DNA of 64,000 nt from Cymbomonas tetramitiformis (GCA_001247695.2 LGRX02035367.1:38268-102267), one strand, 5' to 3'; counted from the first letter of the stretch, positions 1-11,965 are shown. Numbers and translations are program-made. Notes: generated by a model from the sequence alone, not told the origin.

Positions 1-986
1 CGTGGCAGAAAAGGCTCTTTGTGCTACTTCCCACTGAAATGCGTCTACGATACTTCAAAGTAAGTTAAATGCTGTTACTCTCGTTTTCGAAACCCGTGAA
101 CAGTAGTTATTTGTTTATTCGGTAAAAACAGACAAATGTTCACCGCGTGCTGTTTCATCAGGAGGATGAAGATGCCCTCACCGCATGCGGCTGTGTGGAC
201 TTAAGAAGTTTGAAATGGAGTGGTGTTGACCCTGCAGACGAAGCAGGTCTTCATTACACTCTCATATTTGTGTAGCCTGCTCCTCCTTCCGAACGGCAGT
301 ACCCTAAATTTGTTCTCCGTTTGGGGTGAGCATATTTATCGAGTGTGTTGTGCAAATGCTAATAAACGGGTATGCGCCATATGGCGAATACAGCGGATCG
401 GAGGAAAAATGCCCCCAAGTTTTATGACGTCCCACTAACCCTTTGCCAATTTGATGCATCGGACGCATATCTTCACAACTGGTATAATTCGCGCAAATGT
501 TCAGTTTCCTGTTTTCCTGCAACGGAAAATCTTGACTTCAAACCCGGTGCTGCGTCGACTTTCAGCTTCACGTTAATCCGGAAATATTGTTGTTGTTGTG
601 TGCTTGCATCTCTTGCGCAGAAGAACTTCTGCAGTTCGAAGCAAGACAAATCGACAAACGTCGAGTTCACGGCTTTGAGGTAAAGTGGGAGAGTTCTTTT
701 GTTGCTGCGCCCAACTGTACGCTAGGAAAACTTAATTCCCAGGGCTGCTCGATACTGGCGTCACCTCGGCTGCTCGATACTGGCGTCACCTCGACTGCTC
801 GATACCGGCGTCACCTCAGTCGTGTGTTAAGGGTTAGCCGTAGTTCCAAAAATGTTCAAAACGCGCTGTCCTCTTGTTCAGCACTTACGGCTAAAGAGGG
901 CGCCCTTTAATGCTACTTGGACGAAAAAACGTGCATACATCGACACCACACGTGACCCAAGCCTGGGCGGTTGTTCCTGTGCACAG
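1..986. other. no recognised gene
   Basis: I see no protein or RNA family here. Only short open frames occur on either strand, without recognisable motifs. The downstream exon near 987-1112 belongs to an HtrA/Deg-type gene, so exons encoding its protease domain should lie upstream. I did not find a GNSGG-type serine motif in this stretch, so those exons are either outside the window or too diverged to see. A 25-bp triple repeat lies at 745-819. Confidence 0.4.
745..819. repeat. three tandem copies of a 25-bp unit
   Basis: Units begin at 745, 770 and 795, each starting CTGCTCGATAC and ending GGCGTCACCTC plus two bases. They differ by one or two substitutions. No function is evident. Confidence 0.85.
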
Positions 987-3517
987 CTGAAACCCTCGAG
1001 AGACAAGGCCGACGGTCGGAAAGATCGTGGCATGCTGTACGATTTAATTAAGGACCGACTGGACTACTCCGCCGTTCAGCCTTCTCTCGGAATTTCGTAT
1101 GCACTAGATAATGTACGTCAACTCTTCCTTCTTTTTCCTCTATTTTTGGTTGTTATTGGCTGAAGTGAACGCACGGAAAGAGGTCCTTGGACAGAGCCCC
1201 GGTGACAACCAACGGAAGCCGTTCTGCACTGGACGTCCCAGCCGGTGAATTCCTTGAGCCGCAGAGCTCCTGAGGCAGTGAGGCAAGGCGCTCGTGATAA
1301 ATTCAGCGAAGCTGGCGCACAGTGGGCCGCTCGAGGTCCGGAGGTGGAACTCCGGTGACACTGGGCAGAGCCAAGCAAGAAGGGAGCTCCGGAGCTGCTT
1401 GGCAAAGCTCTAGTGACAGCTCAGCAGAGCTGGTGTACGGTGAGGCTCCAGGGGTGCTGAGGCAATTCGCCGGTGACTTCCCAGTGTAGTCGTTGGGTGG
1501 TGGGGCTTCCTCGGTGCTATACTGAGAACCGGCGACGAACGAGAAACACTTGTGGTAGGAAGGGCCCTGCAGGGCTCAGGAGAAACAGTTGGCAGCCGAA
1601 CGTAACCGGTGAGAGGCGGTCCGGAGGTCCTCGGGCAAGTGCTTGTGGTAAACTGGCGAAGCCGCTCGACGGTCGGCTCCAGAGGGCGCAAGGTTGAGCG
1701 CCGGGAACACCCAGCGAGGACGCTTGTTAAACCCAGCGAAGATGCTTGTTGTGAGGTTGTAGCGCTCGGGGGCACAGCGCCGGTAATAACCCATCCACTG
1801 GCTCGTCATAACCTGATACTTCCTGGGAGTGATCTGCGCAGGAGCTGAAGCAGAAGCTTGCTGTGGAGGACAAGGGCGTGCTTGTTGTGCAGACTTGGGA
1901 GGATGGTCCCTGCCACAAAGCGGTAGGTTGCAACAAGCGTTCAAGGGAATCTGTCACCTGGTAATTCATGCGTTCAAGTTCGAGACAGGAATAGAAATAT
2001 CATTTGTCGCATCCATGCGTTGGGCGGGAAGATTCACGGCCGGTGGAGTTACCCCTTGCCGGCAGCATCCTGCGCTCCGGCCCAGTGTTGGCGTTCTCTG
2101 GTCGCTGAATGCAGTCCCTGGGGAACACGCAAGGTCCGAATCGAGCTGAGACCTAAGGCTTACGACACCAACATCTGCACCACCGTCCCGAGCCACCGTG
2201 TTCGAAGGTTTACGTTCCTTGTATTTGGGGATGACAAATGATGCGTTGGCATAGGTTCCCCAGTATTGGCTCACCTGAGTGCCACTCGAGCCGACTGAAG
2301 CTGTGCAGCTGTCACAGCTCCTTTTTCCTCAACGGCCAATAGAGCGAATTTTGTGGAACTCAGTATGCCACTCGTGCACATCGTGGGTGCTGGCTTGCCG
2401 TGAGCGACATATGTGTTGTATGCGTCTTGCAAGTTTGTACTCTAGTTCGTTGACTCAAGGAGCATTCATTCCAGTATGAGCTGACAGCTTCACACTAACG
2501 GTGTCTGCTCGGCCTGAGGTGCATTCCAGGGCTTGCTGTCCTACGTGGCTGCACGAAAAGGCCTCGAGCAGTCGAAAAGCCTCGCCTCTTCAGAGTCGGC
2601 ACCTGAAAGTAAAATTGGGGACATTATCCAAGGGGTGAACGGTGTTCCAATCGGCAACCCCAAGGAGCTGTTCCGCGAAATCCGGAAGCTTCAAGTATCG
2701 GAGGAGGTATTCGCTTGTCTCCTGCCTCGAAGTTCTTCTCAGAACCTCGGCCTGCTTCTTCCTGGGTTCTGGACCGCCCGTGCAAAAACGCACTTTCTGT
2801 TTATGCTTTCCCGGTTGGCTTGATTCTTGTGCACTCTTGTGCTCGGTGAAGTGCGCTCCGCCTCCTGGGAAGCGCTCCTTGCAGTTAAGGTGGTCGATGT
2901 CTCGGTTACGTCGCGTTTGCAGTAAAGTTTCACTGTTTTCGAGACATACTTTAGGCTGTCTGCGTTCCGCTCGTGCGGTGCCTGGCTTTGCTGTTCAGCT
3001 GTCCCCACGATCGTCAAGCGCACTTTCTTAGGAGCTACAGTGTCTCGTCTTCGCACAGTGACGCCCTCGCCTACGCTTGGGTGTGTGAATGTCGAGTTGC
3101 ATGCCAAACCAAATCGGTTGCAGAATCGTTTCCTGAGGGGCAAAACACAGGTCGAAAGCAAATGAGGCCATAGCCCTTGCTCTCGAGCTTGGAGAATTGC
3201 TAGGTGGACTGAGGCATTGTTTCTAATTTGTTCCTCAGACCACAGTACCAACAATTGCTCAAATCTTTTAGTCTTGGATTATGTTTTTAAAAGTTTGGGT
3301 TTTGTTACGGAAGAGGCCTCCCGTAGTAAGGGTATGTTTTCTCACTGTCACTGCGTTGCTGACACCGGGTGCAAGTGCTTTTGAACAGGCAACTTTGACT
3401 GTGAAGAGAGGGGACGTTGTCAAGGATTTTGTTGTCATCTTGGGCTCAGCACAGTCGTACCCGGACTCGTATAATATTCCAATTGGTTGCCGCATCCGCA
3501 TTAACAAAGGAAATTAA
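987..3517 (+). CDS. HtrA/Deg-type PDZ protein, 3' exons only
   Basis: Three exons give the C-terminal PDZ domain of an HtrA/Deg-type serine protease. Exon 987-1112 (5' edge uncertain) encodes the linker into the PDZ, with DLIKDRL and PSLGISYA resembling the Deg 'LIK..PxLGI' segment. It ends at a GT donor at 1113 in phase 0. Exon 2530-2706 (acceptor AG at 2528-2529) carries the PDZ core KIGDIIQGVNGVPI and LFREIRKL, and ends phase 0 before GTATTC. Exon 3389-3517 (acceptor at 3387-3388) starts phase 0 with the last PDZ strands (LTVKRGDVVKDFVV) and stops at TAA 3515. The matching phases support the model. The protease domain itself is not seen. HtrA/Deg proteins are ATP-independent quality-control proteases of organelles or periplasm-derived compartments. 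A PDZ-only protein cannot be excluded, and another exon may be missing between the first two. Confidence 0.6.
1160..1800. repeat. degenerate repeats within intron
   Basis: Within the long first intron of the PDZ gene the motif CCGGTGAC (or close variants) recurs near 1200, 1351, 1410, 1469 and 1605. It is often preceded by GAGCTC and followed by GCAGAGC, with spacing near 59 bp in places. This looks like an old, diverged minisatellite. The intron spans 1113-2529 and I see no other feature in it. Confidence 0.35.
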
Positions 3518-4622
3518 GGCAGCTCAAGATCTCTTCCCATCACTGTCTCACTATTTGTTTTTGGTGTTGCTTCATATGCCCTCAGCAGTACTTTGTTCAC
3601 CATAGCTGAAAAGCTCAAGCTGTGAGAATGCTGAGGTTTTGAGAAAAAACTAAGCTTATCTCTGGGGTAAGAAATTGACTCGAACATAACATGCATAACC
3701 GTCACAGGAATCTGAGACAGCCTCATAGGAAACTTTGTGATTTAACCTTACATGTTTTGAACGAGTTCTACGATATTGTATACCTGTTGTCCTGTTGTTT
3801 TCACTCTGGCAAGTTCGATACCTTTGGTCTTTATGTTTTGGAAGCAAAGCAAATCACGTACCTTACCTGAAACAAACAAACAAACCTTGAATGGTAGGGC
3901 GGGATGATGATGCTGTGTTGGCGTCATCCATCATAACAAAGAAATTATGTAAACGAGAAAACGAATGGTGAGATGATCGAACAATCAGATTTCAGATGGT
4001 CTACTGGACGAGTGGAGATCTCAAAATTGAGATTGGCCAAGCCTAGTATAGGTTGTGACATCAACTGACCGCACGCGTTTCATAGCGGGTCTAACCTGTG
4101 CCTTGAAAGGTGTGAGAGCATTCATTTAGTTGTGATCAGAGAGTTAGGCTTGTGCCAGGTGATTTCTATTTTTTGCGGGCTTATAATCACCGTTTTAAGA
4201 ATGAAGATTTGATAACATATTATTTTCGTACTCCACAATTACAATGAGCGATGACTCGCATGTCGCATGCAGCAAATGTATTCGTGTCACGTGTGATCCG
4301 CGGGAGCGTGATCGGGACCCTTTCGCAAGCGTCGCGACAGACTAAGACTAAGACTGACGGAGAATGCAAATTGGAGACTTTCGCGGAGCCAGCAGTTGAA
4401 ACCAAATCAAATCAATTTCAAACTACGAAACGAACGCTTTCCAACCAACCACGCTTTCAAACCAACTCGCTGGCGGCGGGTCCCTGACTTACTAGTTGAC
4501 GTCATTCCGCCCTCACAGCTTTCGCGTATGGCCTACTCTGGATCCCGACATCTTCAACCTCCGTATTTTACGACCGACCCGCACCCCGCCTAGCACCTAC
4601 CTGCTTTGTAGGTTTCATCAAC
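3518..4622. other. no recognised gene
   Basis: This is the 3' flank of the PDZ gene. Nothing on either strand resembles a known protein. Short direct repeats of CAAATCAAAT/CCAACCAACC type occur near 4400-4460. The first codon of the gag-like relic follows at 4623. Confidence 0.5.
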
Positions 4623-5919
4623 ATGGAAACAAGAAAGAAATCAGCGAGACGTAAGCTTTTGAAGGAGTCCCACTTGGACTCCTCCATTAGGCTTTTAGAT
4701 GCGGTGCGCGATTCACCCACGTGCCGCACGCCTCCGGTGCCTGTTCCGGGGGCACCAACCGCCGAGGATGACGCCGACACCAAAGCTGCGCGAGAGAAGT
4801 ACGAAGCGGCCAAGGAGATTGGCAACGCCATCTACGCCAAGGCGGGTCGACATCGAAAATGGGCGAAAGCCATTCGCCAGCATCAGCTGGGCGAGTCCTA
4901 TTTCGATGACAGCACCGAGTTCTCCAAACTGGCTAAGGTTATCGTGACCCTCCGGTCCGAGATCGCCACAGCTGGTCTGGACTGCGACGGCTTTGACCTC
5001 GACCACCCAAACCTTGGAGCCCAGCGTTTCGTAAACGAGCTCGTCAACGATACGCTGACGTACATCGTCGAGCCCGACACTGTGGCCTGCGGTTACCTGC
5101 TGGGGACGGACTCCGCAGTAGCTGACCGGGCGATGTGCGACGAGCTTTGGTCGATTTTATCAAAGGGTGCGTGCCCCCTGCGGTGAGGCAAACGCACCAA
5201 ACAGAGCATTCTGCTTTGATGTACCCCGCCCGAGTCGACCCGCGGCCTATTCTGGCCATGGAGCAGCGGCTGGTTCGCAAGAACCGGGCTGCTGATTGGA
5301 CCCCCGCAGCTGCTACGCGCAAGGCGTAGCTGTGGGAGAGCCTTGACCCCGTGTTTTACGCGGCGCTCAAGGTGAAGTACCCTCGCCTTCAGGATTTGCA
5401 TGCGGTGAGCATCGCTGAATTGTCTGATTTGGTTGCATCTATCTACATGTCGTGGGGGCAGTACGCAGGCGGCACCCCTGGAACCGCAGCTGCGTGGGGG
5501 TGCCTGGCGGCGAGAAGATGGACCGCGAGGACATCTTCGAGAAGCTCCTTACGCGACTCGACAAGATCGAGGCGTTCATCAAAACGCAGCGCATGGGAGG
5601 TGCGCCGGCGGTGTTGCCCAAGAGGAGCCGCAAGGGCCTCGACGGGTTTCGCGTGGGGGTTGGCCATGATCCCCGTGTTGGGTTCGACCCCGGCGCGAAG
5701 AAGGCATTGCCGAAATGCCCGCGGTGCCCCACGGCGGGGGACGGGCACCGCTATTATCACGCGTGGGCGGATTGCCGGCTCGGCCCGCCCGCTCGGCCCG
5801 CTCAGCCGGAAACGGCCTGTCATGTACGTGGGAAACATTTTATTCACGGGGAAGCCGATCCCCCCCCGCCCCCCCACTGTATGGGGGCCTGCTTCTCCTT
5901 TGTTCACCCCTCGCCGTGA
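4623..5919 (+). pseudogene. gag-like retroelement ORF, frameshifted
   Basis: A long plus-strand coding stretch changes frame at least twice. The first part (4623 to about 5130) begins METRKKSARRK, is rich in charged helices and ends in a premature stop. The sense frame continues one frame over from about 5131 and meets an in-frame TAG at 5327. From about 5500 a third frame stays open to 5917. That last part has a coiled segment (EDIFEKLLTRLDKIEAF) and then a cysteine/histidine cluster, CPRC..GDGH..YHAWADC, of the CxxC...H...C zinc-knuckle kind found in retroelement Gag proteins. No protease or reverse transcriptase follows. I infer a dead gag-like ORF. The family is not assignable, and a spliced host gene is less likely because no GT/AG pairs explain the shifts. 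Confidence 0.45.
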
Positions 5920-6084
5920 GTGTCATGTGTCACCCGTGGCCGTGACTCAGTTCCGTGACTTGCTAGTTACGTAGTTAGCCTGTGTACTAGCCTAACTATC
6001 CAGTTTTCTTTTTAATGTTATCTCCGTCAACAGCATCCGACCCTGTGTTTTTCTGCCACTGACTGCATATATGGGGATAAGTCA

Positions 6085-6330
6085 AGATTGGGTGTAGACA
6101 TTTCATTATAATCCAGATTGGGTGTAGGCATTTCATTTAAATCTAGATTGGGTGTGGGCACTTCATTTAAATCTAGATTGGGTGTAGGCACTTCATTTTA
6201 ATCCAGATTGGGTGTAGACAATTAATTTAATCCAGATTGGGTGTAGGCATGCATTTCATGTTAATCTAGATTGGGTGTAGACATTTCATTTCTAATCTAG
6301 ATTGGGCGTAGACTTCATTTTAACATACCT
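6085..6330. repeat. sub-terminal repeats, ~37-40 bp units
   Basis: About seven imperfect copies contain AGATTGGGTGTAG followed by a CATTTCATTTTAAT-like tail. The same motif occurs in reverse orientation at 6820-6866 and 6945-6976. Arrays of short repeats in both orientations are typical of the sub-terminal regions of CACTA-type DNA transposons. The Tnp2-like gene at 7738-8789 lies just inside. Confidence 0.75.
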
Positions 6331-6377
6331 TGATGCCTGGAGGGCATTACATTTTACATTGATAATATTGCATGTGA

Positions 6378-6770
6378 ACATTATTATGTAAATTCGACCA
6401 TTAGATATCAACATCTGACCACAATGAACATATCTACCGGTTGGATTTGCGAAATAGTGTTTTTTTAAGCATCAAACAACAACAACAACAACAAAACATC
6501 GATTACGAACCGTTCTTCGCTAGTCATCGCATACAAAAACATTATTTCACAAATTCAACCGTTAGATATGTTCATTGTGGTTAGATGTTGATATCTGCCG
6601 GTTGAATTTGTGAAATGATGGTTTGTTTTGCAACAAATAACAACAAACATCGATTCCGGACAGTTTTTCGCTAGTCATCGCATACAAAAACATTATTTCG
6701 CAAATTCAACCGTTAGATATGTTCATTGTGGTCGGATGTTGATATCTACCGGTTGAATTTGCGAAATCTT
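6378..6770. repeat. three palindromic units with an invertible loop
   Basis: Three imperfect palindromes of about 80 bp lie near 6378-6460, 6538-6620 and 6688-6768. Arms of about 30 nt (ATTCAACCGTTAGATAT / ATATCTACCGGTTGAAT) flank a 21-nt loop. In the first unit the loop (6409-6429) reads CAACATCTGACCAC...; in the second (6570-6590) and third (6721-6741) it reads as the reverse complement, with one or two substitutions. This is a flip-flop arrangement. Probably part of the element's sub-terminal region. Confidence 0.7.
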
Positions 6771-6784
6771 TTTTTTAGCAACAA

Positions 6785-6978
6785 ATAACAACAAACATTA
6801 CGGCCCGTGCCCCCTATACCTGTGTCTACACCCAATGGCGCATTAAAATGAAGTGTCTACACCCAANNNNNNNNNNNNNNNNNNNNAGCAACAAATAACA
6901 ACAAAAATTACGACCCGTGTCCCATATACCTGTGTCTACACCCAATGGCACATTAACATGAAGTGTCTACACCCAACG
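6785..6978. repeat. ~90-bp direct duplication flanking an assembly gap
   Basis: AGCAACAAATAACAACAAA..., followed by a CCTGTGTCTACACCCAATGG-type block and AAGTGTCTACACCCAA, occurs once just before the N run and again just after it (from 6887) with a few substitutions. This suggests an unresolved tandem array at the gap. Confidence 0.8.
6867..6886. other. assembly gap (20 N)
   Basis: Twenty unknown bases separate two near-identical repeat copies. The true number of repeat units here is not known. Confidence 0.99.
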
Positions 6979-7204
6979 GGTCTACTTTCTTTCACGCACA
7001 CACGCGCGCGGTGTCCAACTCCACTGATATATACCATCGCTCGTTCGCTCTACCTCCTGATCCGACGCGGCGGCCTTGTCCATGCATGCAATGTGCGGCT
7101 CTGGGCAGGAGAACGATGCGAGGTGATTCCTACACCCATTTCGTCGCGTTCTATGTGTCCAACTCAATCCGGCTCGTGCAACTTTTGGAAGATGATGATG
7201 TGAT

Positions 7205-8215
7205 ATGACAGCGCGTGACGTGTGGGTGACGCGTCATCATCACGCCACCTTTCGGCGAGATACGTTCGCGACGCGTCTAGCACACACCTGGAGGCCGCAA
7301 CGAAAAGCAAAAAAACGCTGGAATTTCCTTCTCAAGTCGACTAAGTGCACCGGAGGCCCAGCATAAATTTTCAAGTTCCCTCGGAGATAGGCACCCAGTG
7401 TCCCTTTCTTTGTTAACGATTGAGTGTGTGTGAGGGCGTGAGACCTACCGCGTCCAGCAGCGCTTGCGTGACGCGCAGGGGACGCGTCACGCACACGTCA
7501 CGCACTGCATGCATGTGCGCTCGGACATGGATGGCATCGTGTCGTGCGCACATGCGTGTCTACCTGACGCGACGTCAAAGGATTGGAAGTATGGAATGAC
7601 AAACTGAAGAACAAGGTGGGGAACCTTCATCAGGAGCCGGTCCAAGTAGACTTTCACCAGACGACCAGAGGATCCGGAAATCCCGGAGCTCGCTTCGGAT
7701 TCCGATTCGGATTCCGATTCGGATTCGCCCGCCGGTCGTGGGGAACTGTCATCAGAAGCCGGTCCAAGTAGACTTCCACCCGAGCGAGGAGCCTGAAATC
7801 TCGGATCCCAAAATCCCGGGGCTCGATTTGGATTCGGATCCGGATTCCGATTCCGATTCCGATTCCGATTCGGATCCCGATCCCGATCCCGATCCCGATC
7901 CCGATTCCGATTCCGATCCCGATCCCGATCGCGATTCCGATTCGGATTCCGATTTGGAGCGTGAAGGGGAGAAAGTGGAAAAGGAAGAAGATGAGGAGGT
8001 GGATGCGATGTTGAAGGATATGGCTTCGTTGCTGGGTGAGGTAAGGCAACTATCAGATTGAACTCCGTGCACCTATATTAGATAGATTTATCTGACGTCT
8101 ACCTCACGCGTAGGTGACGTGTCGCCCACACATATCATGGTACGCGTGACGCATCACGTACAAGTGACGTGCATCGGTCATCGGCCACGTGACGCGTCAC
8201 GTACACGTGGCGTGC
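7205..8215. repeat. recurrent GTGACGCGTCAC-type short palindromes
   Basis: Clusters at 7205-7510 and 8100-8215 flank the first exon of the Tnp2-like gene. Each holds many copies of ACGCGTCACG / CGTGACGCGT and related CACGTCACG words in both orientations. They look like sub-terminal transposase-binding motifs. That role is inferred from position, not shown. Confidence 0.45.
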
Positions 8216-8789
8216 AGAGCTGTGGTTTTTTCTTTCTTTCACAATAGTGTATGTCCATTTGATTGTGTGCATGCGGGTTGTAATGGAGCAGGACGCAGAC
8301 AGCATCACGGTAAAACTGCTCATGGATTTGCTGGAGTGGACCATTGAGGGGAACATGACTCAACAATCCTACGATAATTTGATGGCGATTTTGAGCGAAC
8401 GCTTACGACCGGTCCAAGGCGAACGTGCGCATCCCGCATCCTTCAAGGCCTCCATGAAGTATTTCAACTGCTTTCAAGTGAAGTACGACGAGATCGACAT
8501 TTGTCCGAATGGATGCTGTCGCTACGATGGCAATAACCGGTTCTTGGACGAATGTCCGGAATGTGATGCGACTCGGTATGTATCCGGCAAGGCGCAATCC
8601 ACATTTTACCGATTTCCCCTACACGATACCTTCCGAAGGAAATACATGCATCCTCAAGACTCGGCCGACATGCAAGCTCACGCCCGGCACGTTCCTTGGG
8701 AGGAGAGTGGCAAACAAGGCATGGAGAAGATGTGGGGTGCGTACCAAACCTTCCTCCACGGCTTGCCCGCCGCCCGTGTGTATTTTTAG
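7738..8789 (+). CDS. CACTA transposase (Tnp2-like), N-terminal part
   Basis: Two exons are proposed: 7738-8040 and 8292-8789, joined by a phase-0 intron with donor GAG|GTAAGG and acceptor AG at 8290-8291. The first exon is acidic, with long Ser-Asp and Asp-Pro runs from GATTCC/GATCCC hexamers and a helical end (DAMLKDMASLLGE). The second matches the start of plant/fungal Tnp2: a helical segment, then the cysteine motif ICPNGC..Y......ECPECDATRY, then a basic stretch (FRRKYM) and the conserved MQAHARH-like segment. CACTA transposases cut and paste the element through sub-terminal repeats like those at 6.1-7.0 kb. The frame is lost near 8740-8789. A further Tnp2-like piece (CSDGVLCIIRRRAF) follows in another frame near 8811-8910. 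The DDE core is missing, so this copy is defective. Confidence 0.6.
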
Positions 8790-10363
8790 ACATGCAGGTG
8801 CTCACCTTGATTTGCAGTGATGGCGTACTTTGCATTATACGGCGCAGAGCGTTTGCATACAACACATCATTGCTACGGTGCATTCCCTTGGACTCCGCCA
8901 TGACGTCCTCATAAGGTGTCACAATCACGATACCATTGTGGAACGACCACGATGCGTGTCATCATCGACGCACGATATGTAGCCTGGTATGTAGCATGGT
9001 ATGTTGGCAGGGGGGTCCGTGCATGCCACGTTGGCTGGTTGCACCAGCGCTTGCACCACGCTAGTAGGGGCGTCGTACCATGCTCTTCGGGCCATGTGTC
9101 ACTTTCGACCGATGATCGTACAAAGAAATGTTATCCGGAAATTGTGACAGTGATCATCATTATTATTTTACCTTTTTTAATGTCGATATTCCGTCGAAAT
9201 CGAGAAAGTGGACTGTACTCATGTATAGTCAATTACCATACGTGGTGTCCCATTTTGCATCTCCATAGTGCGAGCTTCGCACAGAATTGAGGATACGTGG
9301 TGTCGTCTTGTACAGAATCGTGTCCGTTTTTGCAATTCCTGTCGCTTTAATTGCAGCTCTTAACAGTAACAACAACGCCGTTTGTTAATTATTAAGTATG
9401 GAAATATAGGTTATCGCTTGCCCGCCCCAACTTTGTTGCGCTACTGCAGGCACACCCCCTTGTGATTTTTATCACATTACATGAAGTACATTCTTTTTCA
9501 ACGTTCGCAACTAATATATATATATATATATATATCTTCACAAGGCGAATACCTTTTTTTAGCCCTTGAACGACCCCATCCGCAACCGCATCGCTTCGTT
9601 TGCAGCTGACACCACCGCGAACAACTTCGACTGGAACAACTTCAATGCATTATGCGCCTTGAGGTGTTTTTGCATCCGTACCGGAACCATTGGGCTGTAA
9701 CAAGCGCTTGTGTCCGGCGCCCCAATCTTTGCTCATCCGCAAATTCTTCAAGAAGTCATCGCGTGCTGTTTCCAGGGATCGCAAGGTCCTTGACTGCTTT
9801 GGACGTGGTGGGACCGCCCATGGCCCGCACACCATCTTGTACACCTCGCTCGACCAGTGTTCCGATAACATATGTGCAATATGCCTTCAACATGTCATCT
9901 ATGTATAACAAGCGACTGCATGCATGCTACATGATCACAACTCACCGTCCGACTTTTTCACCGTCCCACTCAATTCGATATCTTTCAGGGTGAACGCCCT
10001 CCTCCTCTGCGAAATTGCGCACTTTGTCGTCGAAGTCCATACCTGGCAACGTGCTCGCAAGCCGGTTGCCCAAGTTCATGATTTCGTGCATCGGATCATA
10101 GAGCCAATCCGACACCAAGTTGAAGTAGAGGGTCCCAAAAAACCCTCAGGGCCGAAAGCGGGCCGAAGGGGCTTTCGCCCCCGGGCCGCACAAAAATATA
10201 ATCCGGCCAAACTTCGGCCAAAAATATAGGCATTTTATGCCACTTTTTATCAAACCCCCATACTTAATTTCAAAATTTCGCGCCTGCGGCGGGCATTTTT
10301 CTAAAAATAAATGGGCCGTGAGACCTTCCAAGAGGATATGTTCCCTGGCCCCTGCACCTAGGG
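8790..10363. other. decayed element interior, no intact gene
   Basis: No complete gene. A short Tnp2-like remnant is at 8811-8910. An AT dinucleotide run lies near 9515-9535. A minus-strand open stretch at 9650-9871 has charged helical residues but no recognisable domain. From 10141 to 10345 the sequence is GC-rich with GGGCCGAA/GGCTTTCGCCCC inverted words, then AT-rich. It resembles a transposon end, but I could not define boundaries. Confidence 0.35.
9301..9348. repeat. 48-bp repeat shared with 16935-16982
   Basis: Forty-eight consecutive bases starting TGTCGTCTTGTACAG and ending CCTGTCGCTTT are identical to 16935-16982, in the same orientation. Both copies are followed by TTGCAG(C/T)TCTTAA. 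Direct copies 7.6 kb apart suggest two members of one repeat family, or the two ends of one element. Confidence 0.85.
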
Positions 10364-10990
10364 GTGGACATCGTGCTTGGCGGGGGCTGGCTGCGCTCCC
10401 TGCAACGTGTCACCCTCGACTACACCGGAAAAGGCAGCATCGCCTTCGGGACCGGAAGCCGACGCGTTGTCATTGCCGGGCGCAGCCCAGGCACTTCCCC
10501 CACCCCCAAGCACCGAGCCATGGGGCTTGTTGATGCACGCCTGCTGGACGTTGGCCGGTCGCGCAAGGACTTGAAGAAGCTCCGCGCTGCGCAGCAAGAG
10601 GCTTACCTCATTTGCCTGGCGCCGGACGGAACGTTCGAGGCAGAGGCGGAGGACCCAACTTCACCGCTCGATCAGGCGGCCCTCCCGTCCGATGCTTCGG
10701 ACGACGACTCGCCGCAGGGGGGGAGAGCAGCAGCAAGAGCAGCAGCAAGAGGCGCCCCCGCCACTGATTGAGGACTCCGCGGAGTCGGACAGCGACGCCT
10801 CGCGCTGCTCGTTCGCCACGGCCGCCTTCATGGAGGACTTGATTACCGGTTTACCGCCTCCGAGTCCAGCGACAGCGAGCGTGGGCTCACCGAGGCGGAG
10901 GACGAGGCGCAGGAGTTGGTGTGTGCGTTGCACGACCTCCCGGGCCCCGCGCGGGACGCTGGGAGCAAATGGGGACCGCATCCCCTCCGA
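10364..10990 (+). pseudogene. Ty3/gypsy-like protease fragment
   Basis: The frame from 10364 to 10768 begins DIVLGGGWLRSL, followed by LDYTGKGSIAF and a RRVVIAG segment. This matches the end of the Ty3/gypsy retropepsin, where 'D-[IV]-[IL]-L-G-x-x-W-L' and a following 'I-x-F' strand are conserved, then the acidic linker before reverse transcriptase. The linker continues in other frames (acidic residues near 10770-10920) and no RT follows. It is a short, frameshifted relic. An Asp-Thr/Ser-Gly catalytic loop is not present because the 5' half is missing. Confidence 0.4.
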
Positions 10991-11278
10991 GCGCGCTGGG
11001 AGGCATCCCTAGGAAAACAGAGCCGTTCCATACGTATGGACTGTCGTATGGGGAAGCCCCCCATTTGTGTCGCACTGGTTCGTTTATTTGTCGTGTCGCA
11101 AAAGATTCGATTATATTAACGACGCTTCGCAGCTTTTTCAGAAATATGTTGTTTTTCATTTCGTTTCCCTTAAAGAAGCGAAACAGGTTTCCTGGAAAAA
11201 AGTGACATCGACAGGCCACACCGCAGGAGCTGTCCCTCAAAAATTATGCCGTTGGAAATTTCCCAAAAGTTTCCTGCT

Positions 11279-11965
11279 CATGTCAGCAGTCCTACCATGA
11301 TTGTGTCGAGCGCTCGCGCTTTACCGGCCAATCATGATACGATAGCATCTCAGCAGTCCTACCCCGGATTCTTTCGACCGATCGTTCGTAACCGACAACG
11401 AGAGACACGTTTAATAATTCAAAATTATACCACGAAGATATATATGTTGTTTTTCATCCATGTCAGCAGTCCTACCATGATTGTGTCGAGCGCTCGCGCT
11501 TTACCGGCCAATCATGATACGATAGCATCTCAGCAGTCCTACCCCGGATTGTTTCGACCGATCGTTAGTAACCCACAACGAGAGACACGGGTAACAATTC
11601 CATATTTTACCCCGAAGATATGCGGAATTTACAATTATGAATTTGTCGCAAAACTGCTCTAACAGGTTTACCGATCTCAACATCATCATCAGCAGTCCTA
11701 CCCCGGATTGTTTCTACCGATCGTTAGTAACCGACAACGAGAGACACGGGCAACGATTCCATATTTCACCCCGAAGATATGCGGAATTTACAATTATGAA
11801 TTTGTCGCAAAACTGCTCTAACAGGTTTACCGATCTCAGGAGTCCTACCCAGGATTCTCTCGATCGATCGTTAGTAACCGACAACGAGAGACACGGGTAA
11901 CAATTCCATATTTTACACCGAAGATATGCGGCATTTCCAATTATTTACGCATCTCGTGATTCAAG
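11279..11965. repeat. tandem repeats of ~180 and ~145 bp
   Basis: Two long units (from 11279 and 11461) start with GTCAGCAGTCCTACCATG and share CGAGCGCTCGCGCTTTACC and GACCGATCGTT blocks. Shorter related units follow from about 11690 and 11843, each with CCTACCC.GGATT, GATCGTTAGTAACC and ACGAGAGACACGGG. Divergence is low, so the array expanded recently. No coding function. Confidence 0.85.

Noticed and set aside
7738..8061. Independent Asp/Ser-rich protein
   Set aside because: The frame runs into a good GTAAGG donor in phase with the Tnp2-like exon, so it is better read as exon one of that gene.
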